64,000 nt of DNA, taken from the NCBI GenBank assembly GCA_021739635.1, contig JAIPBH010000002.1, positions 1 through 64,000 of the forward strand, written 5' to 3'. The notes under the pieces are model-generated. The model saw nothing but the letters and a program-made list of their open reading frames with translations, did not search any database and was not told where the DNA came from. Positions 8,053 through 16,982 of the stretch are shown here, one piece after another. The stretch is from Flavobacteriaceae bacterium (lineage in GTDB: Bacteria; Bacteroidota; Bacteroidia; Flavobacteriales; Flavobacteriaceae). Each line of letters opens with the position of its first letter. Positions within the stretch are counted from its first letter, which is position 1. A program made the translations under genes and the position numbers.

Positions 8053-8268
8053 ATGAAAAAGATATTGAATCGAGTTTCTGCTCCTATACCAAAGTTTTTT
8101 AAAGTGCTTCGAACTGTTGGTTTGACTTTGGCTGCTGTTGGTGGAACTATTTTGGCTGCTCCAGTTGCTTTGCCCACAATTGTTATTACTATTGGTGGAT
8201 ATGTTGCAGTAGCTGGTGGAGTTTTGACAGCTGCAAGTCAGTTGACCACAACGAATGACAGCGAATAA
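8053..8268 (+). CDS. Small hydrophobic protein, holin-like
   Basis: 71 residues with a basic N-terminus and two hydrophobic stretches separated by a short turn (LTLAAVGGTILAAPVALP and IVITIGGYVAVAGGVLTAAS). The size and topology resemble holins, but no family is recognised. It starts 3 bp after the DUF5675 stop and overlaps the next small gene by 14 bp. Confidence 0.6.
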   Translation: MKKILNRVSAPIPKFFKVLRTVGLTLAAVGGTILAAPVALPTIVITIGGYVAVAGGVLTAASQLTTTNDSE

Positions 8269-8431
8269 CCATACTTTAATGGGTACAGCTGGAGGCACAT
8301 TTTTAAGTATTGTTCCGAATATTCAATCTGAAGATATTGCCAAAACGGTTATCTTAGCTACCGTTGGAGCAATTGTTAGTTTTACAATTTCGTTACTGCT
8401 TAAAAGCCTTAACAGGAAGCACAAAAAATAA
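8255..8431 (+). CDS. 58-aa membrane protein overlapping its neighbour
   Basis: An ATG at 8255 opens a 58-codon frame beginning MTANNHTLMGTAGG, with one clear membrane helix (TVILATVGAIVSFTISLLL) and a basic tail KSLNRKHKK. It overlaps the preceding gene by 14 bp in another frame and ends just before a terminator hairpin. This arrangement of two tiny membrane proteins resembles lysis or bacteriocin-type cassettes. The function is unknown. Confidence 0.55.
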   Translation: MTANNHTLMGTAGGTFLSIVPNIQSEDIAKTVILATVGAIVSFTISLLLKSLNRKHKK

Positions 8432-8472
8432 GTTTAGCCCTAGTTGTGGTGACCTTTGGGTTAAATAAAATG

Positions 8473-8496
8473 AAGCCTAGTCGTAAGACCAGGCTT
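8473..8496. terminator. Bidirectional terminator hairpin
   Basis: AAGCCTAGTC pairs with GACCAGGCTT (one mismatch) around GTAA. T-rich sequence follows on the plus strand, and an A-rich stretch precedes it. It separates the plus-strand cassette from the convergent DUF6943 gene. Confidence 0.7.
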
Positions 8497-8503
8497 TATT
8501 TAT

Positions 8504-8926
8504 TTATTTATTGCAATAGCGGTATAAAATTACCCTACGCATATCGTTAATTAGATTGATGTTTTGATGAAATTGATTTTCTTTTTGTTCTAAAATTTTC
8601 AAAGCTTCAACATGTTTTACATGCTCTTCATGTTCTGCCATTAATGCTTTAGATTTTGGGAAAAATTCTTTTTTGAAATCAGGTAACCTTAAAAATGGAA
8701 TTACTGAACCTACTAAATATTGATGCCAAAACTTTGTTTTCCATAGACTATAAGCAATGAAATATACATTTTCTAAATCTTCATCATTTTTAAAGATAAT
8801 AACAAAGCTGTTTGTAAATGGTTCTTTTTGAGGTTTTCCACTATTTAACCCTTTGTTTAGAATAAATAGATGTGGTTGTGGGTAAAACGTTCCTTTCTGA
8901 TGGGTTTTAATAATAAAGTTTAGCAT
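8504..8926 (-). CDS. DUF6943 family protein
   Basis: A 140-residue protein with the N-terminal signature IKTHQKGTFYPQPHLFILNK and GLNSGKPQKEP, which I recognise as DUF6943, a family found mainly on Bacteroidota mobile elements. The C-terminal third is charged and likely helical (HEEHVKHVEALKILEQKENQ). No function is established. It is convergent with the 58-aa protein gene and is followed upstream by the long gene-free region. Confidence 0.65.
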   Translation of the reverse strand: MLNFIIKTHQKGTFYPQPHLFILNKGLNSGKPQKEPFTNSFVIIFKNDEDLENVYFIAYSLWKTKFWHQYLVGSVIPFLRLPDFKKEFFPKSKALMAEHEEHVKHVEALKILEQKENQFHQNINLINDMRRVILYRYCNK

Positions 8927-9105
8927 GACTTCCGATTTTAAATATTAGCTTCTCTTTTGCTCTTATTTTCATCTGAAATACTGGATTGCTTCGCTACGCT
9001 TCGCCCATTAAAATTTTTTCGCCAAATGTTATTTTAAATTGGAAGCGAAGAATATTCATTTCAAAAGAAAAAAAGAAAAAAAAGAAAGCCATTCGTCTAG
9101 TGGAG

Positions 9106-9263
9106 GGTTTCAAAAAAGCAAGTTTTTTTTAAAAAATACTACCACCCTAATTCGTCCTTTGGAAGTCGGAATTTGTTGCTTGGTAGAAAAGTTGTTTTGA
9201 GAACGTATGGGTGGTGGAGATTTTTTAAAAAACCCGCAGGGCTTGAACTTGCTTTTTTGTAAA
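9106..9263. repeat. Long imperfect inverted repeat (about 150 bp)
   Basis: The left arm (CAAAAAAGCAAG, TTTTTTAAAAAATACTACCACCC, 9106-9147) is matched by the right arm (GGGTGGTGGAGATTTTTTAA to CTTGCTTTTTTG, 9210-9258). The central 60 bp are unpaired. The arms differ by a small insertion in the right arm. Confidence 0.6.
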
Positions 9264-9467
9264 CCTGGAACTTACCTTTGCTCTCTTTTTTTTATTTTAT
9301 TTTTTTGATCACGGAGCAGGATTTTCTTTTGAGGGCGGATTTTTTTGTTACAGAGTTGGGGTCGTCTTGCAAGGGTTTCAAATTTTGGGGCTGGAAAAAA
9401 AACAAAAAGTCAATTATAAACGCTTTTGTCCAGAACCGAAATTTGAAACTCTTGCTGCACTGTTTGA

Positions 9468-9546
9468 TTTTTTGGGGTGCGTGGAAGTGTTCAGTATGCA
9501 CAAATAAGTGTTCAGTTGTTTCGGAGATGTGAAGCACCTCAAAAAA
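9468..9546. repeat. Hairpin repeat, copy 1
   Basis: TTTTTTGGGGTGCGT (9468-9482) pairs with AAGCACCTCAAAAAA (9532-9546), enclosing a 49-nt loop. The loop holds two copies of GTGTTCAGT, 21 bp apart. Copy 2 at 9782-9870 has the same loop length, similar loop sequence and different stem extension. Confidence 0.65.
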
Positions 9547-9781
9547 CAATGCAAATACTACCGAGTGCGTTGGCAGTAGCGAAAGCAAGTATGTGGTTTT
9601 TTTGATTTGTTTGCACTTACTTTCTGATTGCTTTTTTGGGTGCAGATGCTTCACTTGTCATTGAATAGAAAGGCTTGAAGTTTGAATAATTTTCTTAGAA
9701 ATTCTAAAAACATCAGCAACCGGAAAGCAATTACTACTCCATATTCTGACAAATCAAAAAACCACACTCTTGCTGGGCAAT

Positions 9782-9870
9782 TTTATCTTTTGAGGGTGCT
9801 TGAAAGTGTTCAGTATTCAGATTTTAGTGTTCAGTTGTTTCGAAGATGGGAAGCACCTTCAAAAGATAAA
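9782..9870. repeat. Hairpin repeat, copy 2
   Basis: TTTATCTTTTGAGGGTGCTT (9782-9801) pairs with AAGCACCTTCAAAAGATAAA (9851-9870) with one G-U-compatible mismatch. The 49-nt loop again carries two GTGTTCAGT copies 21 bp apart and then TTGTTTCGAAGATG. The longer, better-paired stem differs in sequence from copy 1 yet stays complementary. Confidence 0.7.
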
Positions 9871-9990
9871 GCAAACACTACCGCTTTAAACACACAGCTG
9901 ATAAAAACAATTGATGAATTTCCTACGAAGTGATGATTTGCTTTTTGAGTAGAAACGTTCTTATGAAAACCCGAAGGGTGACTCGCGAAG

Positions 9991-10043
9991 CCACGTGTTT
10001 TTGGTAGCTGGGTGGTGCGAGGAAAGCTGCCAAAAATGTGTGG
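9991..10043. repeat. 19-bp-arm inverted repeat in GC-rich patch
   Basis: CCACGTGTTTTTGGTAGCT (9991-10009) pairs with AGCTGCCAAAAATGTGTGG (10025-10043) apart from two mismatched positions. The 15-nt loop is GGTGGTGCGAGGAA-like. The surrounding 100 bp are clearly more GC-rich than the island average. Confidence 0.6.
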
Positions 10044-10083
10044 CTGGAGCGGGGCACTAGAGCGTGGGGTGAGCGGCTTTTTT

Positions 10084-10163
10084 ACATAATGTTATTATAG
10101 GGCAATTCACCATCTTGTTTTGGAGCACTCTTTTCTTTATTGCCCTATAATGCCACATTATGT
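10084..10163. repeat. Two-part inverted repeat
   Basis: The outer arms ACATAATG (10084-10091) and CATTATGT (10156-10163) and the inner arms ATTATAGGGCAAT (10094-10106) and ATTGCCCTATAAT (10139-10151) are all perfectly complementary. They are separated by 2-nt and 4-nt bulges and a 32-nt loop. Confidence 0.7.
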
Positions 10164-10177
10164 AACTAAGCTTTGGG

Positions 10178-10244
10178 AAAAGTTTTTGTTGCCTTGCACT
10201 ATTTATCTTTCGGAGGGATAAACTTCTGGCATACAAAAACTTTT
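10178..10244. repeat. Nested inverted repeat upstream of the FRG gene
   Basis: AAAAGTTTTTGT (10178-10189) pairs perfectly with ACAAAAACTTTT (10233-10244). Inside is a smaller TTTATC/GATAAA stem around a CGGAGG-containing loop. It ends about 55 bp before the promoter-like element of the FRG gene. Confidence 0.6.
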
Positions 10245-10298
10245 GGAGCGTTGGGAAGGAGTGGCAATTGCAAAGGGGTTTTGTACTTTAATATTTCG

Positions 10299-10306
10299 TA
10301 ATTTTG
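10299..10306 (+). promoter_or_regulatory. Bacteroidota -7 element of the FRG gene
   Basis: TAATTTTG matches the TAnnTTTG consensus and lies 21 bp before the ATG. A good -33 TTTG at the usual spacing is not evident, so promoter strength is uncertain. Confidence 0.4.
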
Positions 10307-10327
10307 CAATTCTAAAAGATTGATATT

Positions 10328-11557
10328 ATGAATGAAGATGAAATTTTTAAACTAAAAGTTCAACTAACAAACGAATACTTAAGAAGTGGTGGTACTCAAA
10401 AAATAGAAGACCCATATTTGCTACAAGATATAATTGATTTTGATGAATTGAGACCAGAAACTACTACTAGTAGAATGAGAGCTTTTATGAATTTGCAGTT
10501 AAATATGCATTCACGACCGCCTTTTTTTTCAGAACAATCAGTTTCAGAGTATAAATCGCTTGTTCAAAAATCATTTTGTTTTGACCAATATGCTATTGAT
10601 ACAAAAGAGCAGTTTGATGAAATCTATGAAAAGTATAAAACGTCAGAAGACATTCTGTTTCGTGGTCAACGTGAAGCAAGTTGGCGTTTATACAACAGAT
10701 TGCAAAGACAGTGGATTATAGATAACCTTTATGAGAAAGGATATAGTTATCAAGAATTATTGTCAAAGTTTGTTATTGATGGAAAAGCTGATTTTGAAGA
10801 AATGATTCTTGGAATTCTAGATGTTCATCATATTGATGTAATAAATAATATTTCAGTACTTGGCTTTTTACAACATCATGGATGTCCGACACCATTACTA
10901 GACTGGACCTATAAATTTCAAACAGCTCTCTATTTTGGATTAGATAAATTAGAAGAAAATACTGGATCTCGTGAAATTGATAATTATTTTAGTGTTTATT
11001 TTATCAACCAAAAAGATATGGAAGGTGGTGGGATGAGACAAGTAATGGATGACAGCCTTGATGTGTTTGATGAAGAACACTCTGCAGAAATGATTGCGAA
11101 GTATTCTAAGGATGAAGCTCAACGCTTAGAAATGACAGAACATTTTAAGGGAAGGAAGATCTTTGATAAAGATAGAATTCCTGGTTCTGGTATGATAGAA
11201 TACGTAACGAGGGTTGAACATATGATAGAATTTCCACTTAGTTTCTTCAGTGACAAGGATGCGAATACTGGTTTTATATTTTCGTTAAATAATAGCAAAA
11301 ATATATTGAACCAATCTGGAGTATTTGTTTGGAATGCAAGTCCGAGCAAACCTTTGGAAGTTGTTGGTGCAGAGCTGTATTTTGCAGATAAAGAAAATGC
11401 GAATCCTGACGAGTACAGATTTTGCGAATGCTTTAATATTAACAAAGAACTTGCATCATATATTGAGCAAAAGCTTGCTGAAGATGGAATTACTAAAGAT
11501 TATATTTACCCAACACTAGATATTGATACGTGGGGTGTTTATGAAAAAAATGTTTAA
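10328..11557 (+). CDS. FRG-domain protein
   Basis: A 409-residue protein with the two hallmarks of the FRG domain: ILFRGQREASWRLYNRLQRQ (Phe111-Arg112-Gly113) and LQHHGCPTPLLDWT (181-194), followed by ALYFGLD. FRG domains are found in many poorly characterised proteins of mobile elements and defence islands; a nuclease or phosphoryl-transfer role has been suggested for the family but is not established. It stands alone on the plus strand, with a -7 promoter-like element upstream, between the inverted-repeat region and the convergent restriction operon. A phage-defence role is inference from location. Confidence 0.75.
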   Translation: MNEDEIFKLKVQLTNEYLRSGGTQKIEDPYLLQDIIDFDELRPETTTSRMRAFMNLQLNMHSRPPFFSEQSVSEYKSLVQKSFCFDQYAIDTKEQFDEIYEKYKTSEDILFRGQREASWRLYNRLQRQWIIDNLYEKGYSYQELLSKFVIDGKADFEEMILGILDVHHIDVINNISVLGFLQHHGCPTPLLDWTYKFQTALYFGLDKLEENTGSREIDNYFSVYFINQKDMEGGGMRQVMDDSLDVFDEEHSAEMIAKYSKDEAQRLEMTEHFKGRKIFDKDRIPGSGMIEYVTRVEHMIEFPLSFFSDKDANTGFIFSLNNSKNILNQSGVFVWNASPSKPLEVVGAELYFADKENANPDEYRFCECFNINKELASYIEQKLAEDGITKDYIYPTLDIDTWGVYEKNV

Positions 11558-11840
11558 TACAATTTTAATTTTCACAAATAGAATGACTTGTATATGATTA
11601 AAAAAGTGCTTGAATTTTACTTTGTAAAATATGGATATAAAACCATTATCAATTTAAAATATAATTCTATCTTTTTTAAAAGTTTTTTTAGTCAATGAAA
11701 TTAGCGAAATGAAGCAAACAAAGAATTGGCTTTAGGAAAACTTGGACTAAAGACGGTTTTTGTGCAGTCTGAATGAGATAATGAATTTTTAAATTTGCTG
11801 GGATTGCTAGGATACTTTCTAGATTCCTATTTCGAAAGTA

Positions 11841-12938
11841 CTAAAAAAATGTAATCAATTTTAATTTGTTTTCTTCTGGTTGATAATGAAGTGTTATTTG
11901 ATATTTGACTTTTTCTTTTGAATATAGAACCTCTAATTCAATAATCACATTAAATTTAATTACTTTATATTCTCTTAACTCTGACATTTCGTAAATGTAG
12001 TTATCTTTTATTTTTTCTTTTATTAATTTTTCAAAATCTTTGATTGTATAGTTTTCTAATTGTGCTTTTTTGAGTTTACCACCTTTTGTAGTTATAAGAT
12101 AATCAAACTTTTGCTCTTCAATTTCAATATTGAGTTTTTCTAAATCGGTAACAATGGGTGTTATGGCATTTAAAGCAATTTTAGTGTCTAAACTATATCC
12201 TTTTAAATCCTCACGTTCAATTTTATAAGATAAAAACAAATCATAGTAAAGACTTGGAATACTTTTGATTGAAAAGTTATTGCTGTCAAAAGGTAATCCT
12301 TGGGTATTTTCATTTGTTTCCCAGTCCTCATCTTCATAAGGAAGAATTACTTCTTTATTGTTTACAATGGCTACTTTACATAAAATGAATGACAACATTG
12401 TTTTAAGATTCGTCTGAGTAGTTGTATCAAGAAATCCAACATATGGTTCATAGTAACTTAATTGATGATGAAATTTATTAAAAAAAGTGTTTGAAAGATT
12501 ATTAATATAAACTATATAGCAGTCATTTATGTTTAAGAAATTTGTATTCTTTTCTGATATTAATTCCTCAAAAAAAACATCTTTCCAATAGTGAAAATTT
12601 TGATCAATGATTAAATCCCCTGAAAGAATACTATGTTTTGTCTTTTTATCAAATATTGGAATTACTTTGTCAAAAACTTCATAACCATACCAAGCGGATT
12701 TTACTTTTGAACTATCAAAAACAAGAGCGATTTCTTTTTTGTTGATATTGGGTGTTAATGCATTCCTTAAATCTTTGTACTCTATTCTCTTTTTTGAATG
12801 TAAATTTTCAATGAAATGATTAAAAGCTTGCTGAATAGCCTCATACATTTGCTTATCGGAAAGTTTGAAATTTTCTTTCATAACTTCCAAATAAAAATTT
12901 TCTCTAGATTCTAAAGTAAAGATTGTTTTGTTTGACAT
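11841..12938 (-). CDS. Unknown 365-aa protein at the end of the restriction operon
   Basis: No family is recognised. The protein is lysine-rich, soluble and without signal peptide or membrane helices. It has a tract IIDQNFHYWKDVFFEELI near the middle and a C-terminal beta-rich segment (FNVIIELEVLYSKEKVKYQI). No nuclease, ATPase or methylase motif is visible. It starts 34 bp after hsdR on the same strand, so it is probably the last gene of the AbiE/restriction unit. It is more AT-rich than hsdR. An accessory or anti-phage effector role is possible but cannot be shown. Confidence 0.6.
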   Translation of the reverse strand: MSNKTIFTLESRENFYLEVMKENFKLSDKQMYEAIQQAFNHFIENLHSKKRIEYKDLRNALTPNINKKEIALVFDSSKVKSAWYGYEVFDKVIPIFDKKTKHSILSGDLIIDQNFHYWKDVFFEELISEKNTNFLNINDCYIVYINNLSNTFFNKFHHQLSYYEPYVGFLDTTTQTNLKTMLSFILCKVAIVNNKEVILPYEDEDWETNENTQGLPFDSNNFSIKSIPSLYYDLFLSYKIEREDLKGYSLDTKIALNAITPIVTDLEKLNIEIEEQKFDYLITTKGGKLKKAQLENYTIKDFEKLIKEKIKDNYIYEMSELREYKVIKFNVIIELEVLYSKEKVKYQITLHYQPEENKLKLITFF

Positions 12939-12972
12939 AACCTGTTATCCCTCCGATGTTGTAAAATAACTT

Positions 12973-15900
12973 TTATATCTGGCCACCAACACCTTTAAAC
13001 TTCTCTACAAAAGCAGCAATTTTTTGAAAAACACTTTGCTTTTTAGTCAAATATTCAGGATTTAAACGGCTCATTTTTGGTAATAAATTGCTTAGTTCTG
13101 TTCCGTTTTCATTTGCAAATTCTCGCTTCAACGATGCTGCAATGTATCGTTTTGCTTCTTCCTCATTTAAGTTTTCTTCGGTAATTAATTCTGAAGCTTC
13201 TTTTTTCTGTTTTTCTTGAGCATATTTGAAGAATGAATCTATAACATTTGCTTTATCTTGAATAGTTTCCAAGTCAGTTTCATTTATAAAATCTACCACT
13301 AAACTTTCTTTTGCTCTATTGCCTATACTTGCACGAATCACTCTACGGATTTCTTCTATTAAAGTAGCTTTGTCTTTATTCTTTTTATTATGTTCAAAAA
13401 TCAATTCAAGAATATAATCAAGGTTAATTTCTTGTGATTTTAGTAGGTCTATTTCAAAGACTACATCGTCCCAGTCGATTGTGGATTCTTCTGATTCTTT
13501 GCCACTTTTTTCACGTCTTAACCAATCACGGATGTCATTATAAGTAGAACGATAATCTTGAATTGTTCGTTCCGGCAATAGACTTATCTCTTGCATTATT
13601 GCAATATCGTTGTCTGATACAAAGTAAGCTTCTTTAAATTCCTGAAGAGCTTCCGCATCATTTATATCAATAGTTTTAAATGCTTTGAGATTGGTAAACT
13701 CATCGTAATTCTGCAAGATATTTTCCACTCGTAAATACTCTCCGAATAATTTTGAGAATTCTTTTTTGTCTTTTTCCGTTACAATTTCATCGGGATTCGG
13801 GAACTTTCCATTTAAGTCATTTACTACCTCTATGAAACCTCTACGTGCATGTCCTGTTGCAATGTCTGTAAAACCTTCTAAATATTCTTTGTAGCTTTTT
13901 TCAAGTACTACGTTTTTAGTGTTTTTATCACCAAACAACGTTATGGCATCTACAGTAGCAGTTTCTAAATCTCTGAAAGTAATGATGTTTCCAAAGGTTT
14001 TTGTAGCATCATAAATACGATTAGTACGTGAAAAAGCTTGCATTAAACCATGATAACGCAGGTTCTTGTCTACAAATAAGGTATTCAATGTTGGAGCATC
14101 AAAGCCAGTAAGGAACATACCCACTACAATAATCAAGTCAATTTCTTTACTTTTCACACGTTTTGCAAGATCACGGTAATAATTTTGAAACTCTTTACTT
14201 TCGACTCCAAAACTAGTTCTGAACATCGTGTTGTAGTCGTTTATTGCTGCCGTTAAAAATTCTTTGGCACTGCTATCCAATGCAGTTGGTTCAAAATTTT
14301 CATCGACAATTTCACCAATAGCACTTTGCTCTTCATTGGCAGCATAAGAGAATATCGTTGCTATTCTTAATGGTTTTTCACTTTCTTTTTGTAGGCGATT
14401 TAATTCTTCGTAATAACATTTGGCCGCATCCACACTACTCACCGCAAACATGGCATTAAAACCTTTGTTGGTACCTTGATTTCTATGCGTTTTAATTCTA
14501 AAATTCTTAAGAATGTATTGCGAAACTTCTTTAATACGTGCAGGATGTAAAAATGCTTTTTTATTTTCTGCAGCCGTTAATTTCTTTTCATCAATCTCTG
14601 TTTCTATGCTTTTAAACTGTGGACGAACATCATTGTAATCTACTTTGAATTTCAATACTTTTTCATCTCTAATCGCATCTGTTATTACATAAGAATGTAA
14701 CTCACGACCAAATACACTAGCTGTAGTTTCAGCACCTAAAGCATTTTGAGGAAAAATTGGAGTACCTGTAAATCCAAATTGGTAGAATTTTTTGAACTTC
14801 TTATTAAGGTTTTTTTGAGCTTCTCCAAACTGAGAACGATGTGCTTCATCAAAAATGAAAACTACTTGTTTTTCATAAATAGCCAAATCACTCTCCGTTT
14901 TCATCAGGTTATTGAGCTTTTGAATAGTGGTGACAATAATTTTATTATCGTCTTTTTCTAAATTCCTCTTTAATCCTGCTGTACTATCTGAACCGTTAAC
15001 ACTATCCGGTGAAAAACGTTGGTATTCTTTCATGGTTTGAAAGTCCAAATCTTTACGGTCCACTACAAAGAATACTTTATCAATGAAATCTAATTCAGTG
15101 GCCAAACGAGCCGCTTTAAAACTAGTCAATGTTTTTCCGGAACCAGTTGTGTGCCAAATATAGCCACCGCTTTCTACTTTAGACCAAATTTTAGCTTGAA
15201 ATGAACTTTGAATTTTCCATAACATTCTTTCAGTAGCTGCAATTTGATACGGTCGCATAATAAGCAAGGTATCACTTGTATCAAAAACTGAATAGGTTAG
15301 CAATACGTTTAATAATGTGCGTTTTTCAAAAAAGGTTGTCGTAAAATCTTTAAGATCTTTAATCAGTGTATTGTCGGCTTTTGCCCAGTTCATGGTAAAG
15401 TCGAAACTGTTTTTGTTTCGTTCCACCGTGTTAGCAAAATAGCGGCTGTCTGTACCATTGGAAATCACAAAAATTTGCAAGTACTTAAAAAGAGAATTAG
15501 AACTATTTAAACTCTCCTTGGTATAGCGATGTACCTGGTTAAATGCTTCACGAATCGCTACACCACGTTTTTTTAATTCTATTTGAACTAAAGGCAAACC
15601 GTTGACTAAAATGGTCACATCATACCGATTGGCATGCGTTCCTTTTTGTTCAAACTGTTTAATGACCTGTACTTTATTACGAGCTATATTTTTTTTATCT
15701 ACCAGATAAATATTTTGGATATGTCCATCGTCAAAAACAAAATCGTAGATATAATTCTCATGAATTTTTCTAGTTTTCTCAATCAAATTATCGCTTGGCT
15801 TGTCTAAGTATTCTTCTAAAAAACGAGTCCATTCGCTATCTGAAAACTCCATGTTATTAAGTGCTTGCAATTGCACTCTAACATTTGCCAACATGGCTTC

Positions 15901-16077
15901 TATATTAGTTATACTTGGATTTTCATATCCTTGATTGAATAAGTCTTGGATAAATTCTTTCTCCAAAGCGGCTTCCGTTTGATAAACCGCAGGTGGTTCA
16001 TTTACCTCTGAATACTTGGTATATTTATCTAAAACAATAAAATTATTCGATTCTGCTATGGTTTTAAATTGTGTCAT
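12973..16077 (-). CDS. hsdR: Type I restriction enzyme, R subunit
   Basis: This 1034-residue protein is the DNA translocase and nuclease of a type I restriction complex (HsdR2M2S). The N-terminal PD-(D/E)XK nuclease has Asp153 in YDVTILVNG and the IELKK motif (Glu167, Lys169). The SF2 helicase motor has Walker A TGSGKT (311-316), the DEAH box (410-413) and the FTGTPIF motif III. A helical C-terminal part should bind the methylase. It follows the Fic gene in the operon order hsdM-hsdS-fic-hsdR. All motifs look intact. Confidence 0.95.
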   Translation of the reverse strand: MTQFKTIAESNNFIVLDKYTKYSEVNEPPAVYQTEAALEKEFIQDLFNQGYENPSITNIEAMLANVRVQLQALNNMEFSDSEWTRFLEEYLDKPSDNLIEKTRKIHENYIYDFVFDDGHIQNIYLVDKKNIARNKVQVIKQFEQKGTHANRYDVTILVNGLPLVQIELKKRGVAIREAFNQVHRYTKESLNSSNSLFKYLQIFVISNGTDSRYFANTVERNKNSFDFTMNWAKADNTLIKDLKDFTTTFFEKRTLLNVLLTYSVFDTSDTLLIMRPYQIAATERMLWKIQSSFQAKIWSKVESGGYIWHTTGSGKTLTSFKAARLATELDFIDKVFFVVDRKDLDFQTMKEYQRFSPDSVNGSDSTAGLKRNLEKDDNKIIVTTIQKLNNLMKTESDLAIYEKQVVFIFDEAHRSQFGEAQKNLNKKFKKFYQFGFTGTPIFPQNALGAETTASVFGRELHSYVITDAIRDEKVLKFKVDYNDVRPQFKSIETEIDEKKLTAAENKKAFLHPARIKEVSQYILKNFRIKTHRNQGTNKGFNAMFAVSSVDAAKCYYEELNRLQKESEKPLRIATIFSYAANEEQSAIGEIVDENFEPTALDSSAKEFLTAAINDYNTMFRTSFGVESKEFQNYYRDLAKRVKSKEIDLIIVVGMFLTGFDAPTLNTLFVDKNLRYHGLMQAFSRTNRIYDATKTFGNIITFRDLETATVDAITLFGDKNTKNVVLEKSYKEYLEGFTDIATGHARRGFIEVVNDLNGKFPNPDEIVTEKDKKEFSKLFGEYLRVENILQNYDEFTNLKAFKTIDINDAEALQEFKEAYFVSDNDIAIMQEISLLPERTIQDYRSTYNDIRDWLRREKSGKESEESTIDWDDVVFEIDLLKSQEINLDYILELIFEHNKKNKDKATLIEEIRRVIRASIGNRAKESLVVDFINETDLETIQDKANVIDSFFKYAQEKQKKEASELITEENLNEEEAKRYIAASLKREFANENGTELSNLLPKMSRLNPEYLTKKQSVFQKIAAFVEKFKGVGGQI

Positions 16078-16101
16078 GTTTGTTTAGTTATTGAGCCTAT
16101 T

Positions 16102-16977
16102 TTATTCATTTTCTTCATAATAGTATGAATAATCTATGCCTTTCATATACATTTCTCTGCTGTTGATGTTGGTGGTAAGTGCTGTTTTGAGTAGTGAATT
16201 TAAAATGCTGCTATCTACCGAGCTTATAATCATTGCATTCATATAATTAGTTTTGCTTATTTTGCTCCAATCTACGCATTTTTTTAATTGCTTTTTCAAT
16301 ATCAAGTCTAACCAAATTCGGGTACTTCTGCCGTTACCTTCCATAAATGGATGGGCTTTGTTCATCGATACATATTTTTCTACAATTTCATCAAAATTGG
16401 TTTGTGGCATACTATCTATTTGTAGCAAAGTGCTATTTAAATAGTTTGCATACTCAAATCTGTAGCCCCCTTTGGCAATGTTTTTGGTTCTTATTTGCCC
16501 TGCAAAATCATATAATCCGCCAAAAATGTAGGCGTGTATTTGTTGTAATCCTTTGGCTGTGCCTACTTCAATGCTATCTGCAAAACTGGTTTCAAATAAG
16601 GCATACGCCTTGGTTTTACTTTTACCATCTATGCTTTCTGGGCTATACGTAAACCATTCTATAAATCGGTTGGCAGTTTTGCTGGGAAATTCTTTTCCTA
16701 AGGTTATAATGCCTTCGTAGTCGAGCATATCAGTCAAATAGCATTTGCCATCATTGGCTACTAATTTCAGTTGGGTAGTGCTACTAACCAACTCACTATT
16801 TTCTTTTTTAAGTTTGGCTTTTAGGTATTTCCAATAGTTTCGGTTTTTAGTATAATCGTCTTGGTTTCGCAATACCGCTACAATATCTAATACCGAGAAC
16901 CTCCATTTGGAATTTTCATCGTCCCAAACGGCCCGTACTTCGCGATCATCAAAAAAACGTATGGAAACCTTAGACAT
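16102..16977 (-). CDS. Fic-domain protein with N-terminal Bro-N-like domain
   Basis: A 291-residue fusion. Residues 1-115 resemble the phage antirepressor-type Bro-N domain (VRAVWDDENSKWRFSVLDIV). The C-terminal half is a Fic domain with the complete catalytic motif HPFMEGNGR (209-217). Fic proteins usually transfer AMP from ATP onto Ser, Thr or Tyr of a target. It sits between hsdS (5 bp away) and hsdR (24 bp away) in one operon, an arrangement common for Fic or virulence-type genes inside type I loci. No separate antitoxin is adjacent, so regulation may come from within the protein or through the Hsd complex. The target is unknown. Confidence 0.85.
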   Translation of the reverse strand: MSKVSIRFFDDREVRAVWDDENSKWRFSVLDIVAVLRNQDDYTKNRNYWKYLKAKLKKENSELVSSTTQLKLVANDGKCYLTDMLDYEGIITLGKEFPSKTANRFIEWFTYSPESIDGKSKTKAYALFETSFADSIEVGTAKGLQQIHAYIFGGLYDFAGQIRTKNIAKGGYRFEYANYLNSTLLQIDSMPQTNFDEIVEKYVSMNKAHPFMEGNGRSTRIWLDLILKKQLKKCVDWSKISKTNYMNAMIISSVDSSILNSLLKTALTTNINSREMYMKGIDYSYYYEENE

Positions 16978-16982
16978 ACGGT

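Larger units (their letters stand above)
8927..10327. other. Gene-free region rich in inverted repeats
   Basis: No convincing gene is present across 1.4 kb. Short frames here have no family resemblance and cross repeats. The region holds at least six inverted repeats (listed separately), two of them paralogous, and a locally GC-rich stretch around 9960-10080 in an otherwise AT-rich island. It lies between DUF6943 and the FRG gene. It may serve as a transfer or replication origin, or as one or more structured RNAs; the sequence alone does not decide. Confidence 0.6.

Noticed and set aside
6856-8431. Complete prophage
   Set aside because: No capsid, portal, terminase or tail gene is recognisable; only a small cassette is present.
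9278-9933. Open frames of 83-120 codons on both strands in the repeat-rich region
   Set aside because: They cross the inverted and direct repeats, have odd composition and no family resemblance. The repeats explain the openness better.
11558-11840. Gene or RNA between FRG and the 365-aa gene
   Set aside because: Only short frames and AT-rich sequence; nothing supportable was seen.
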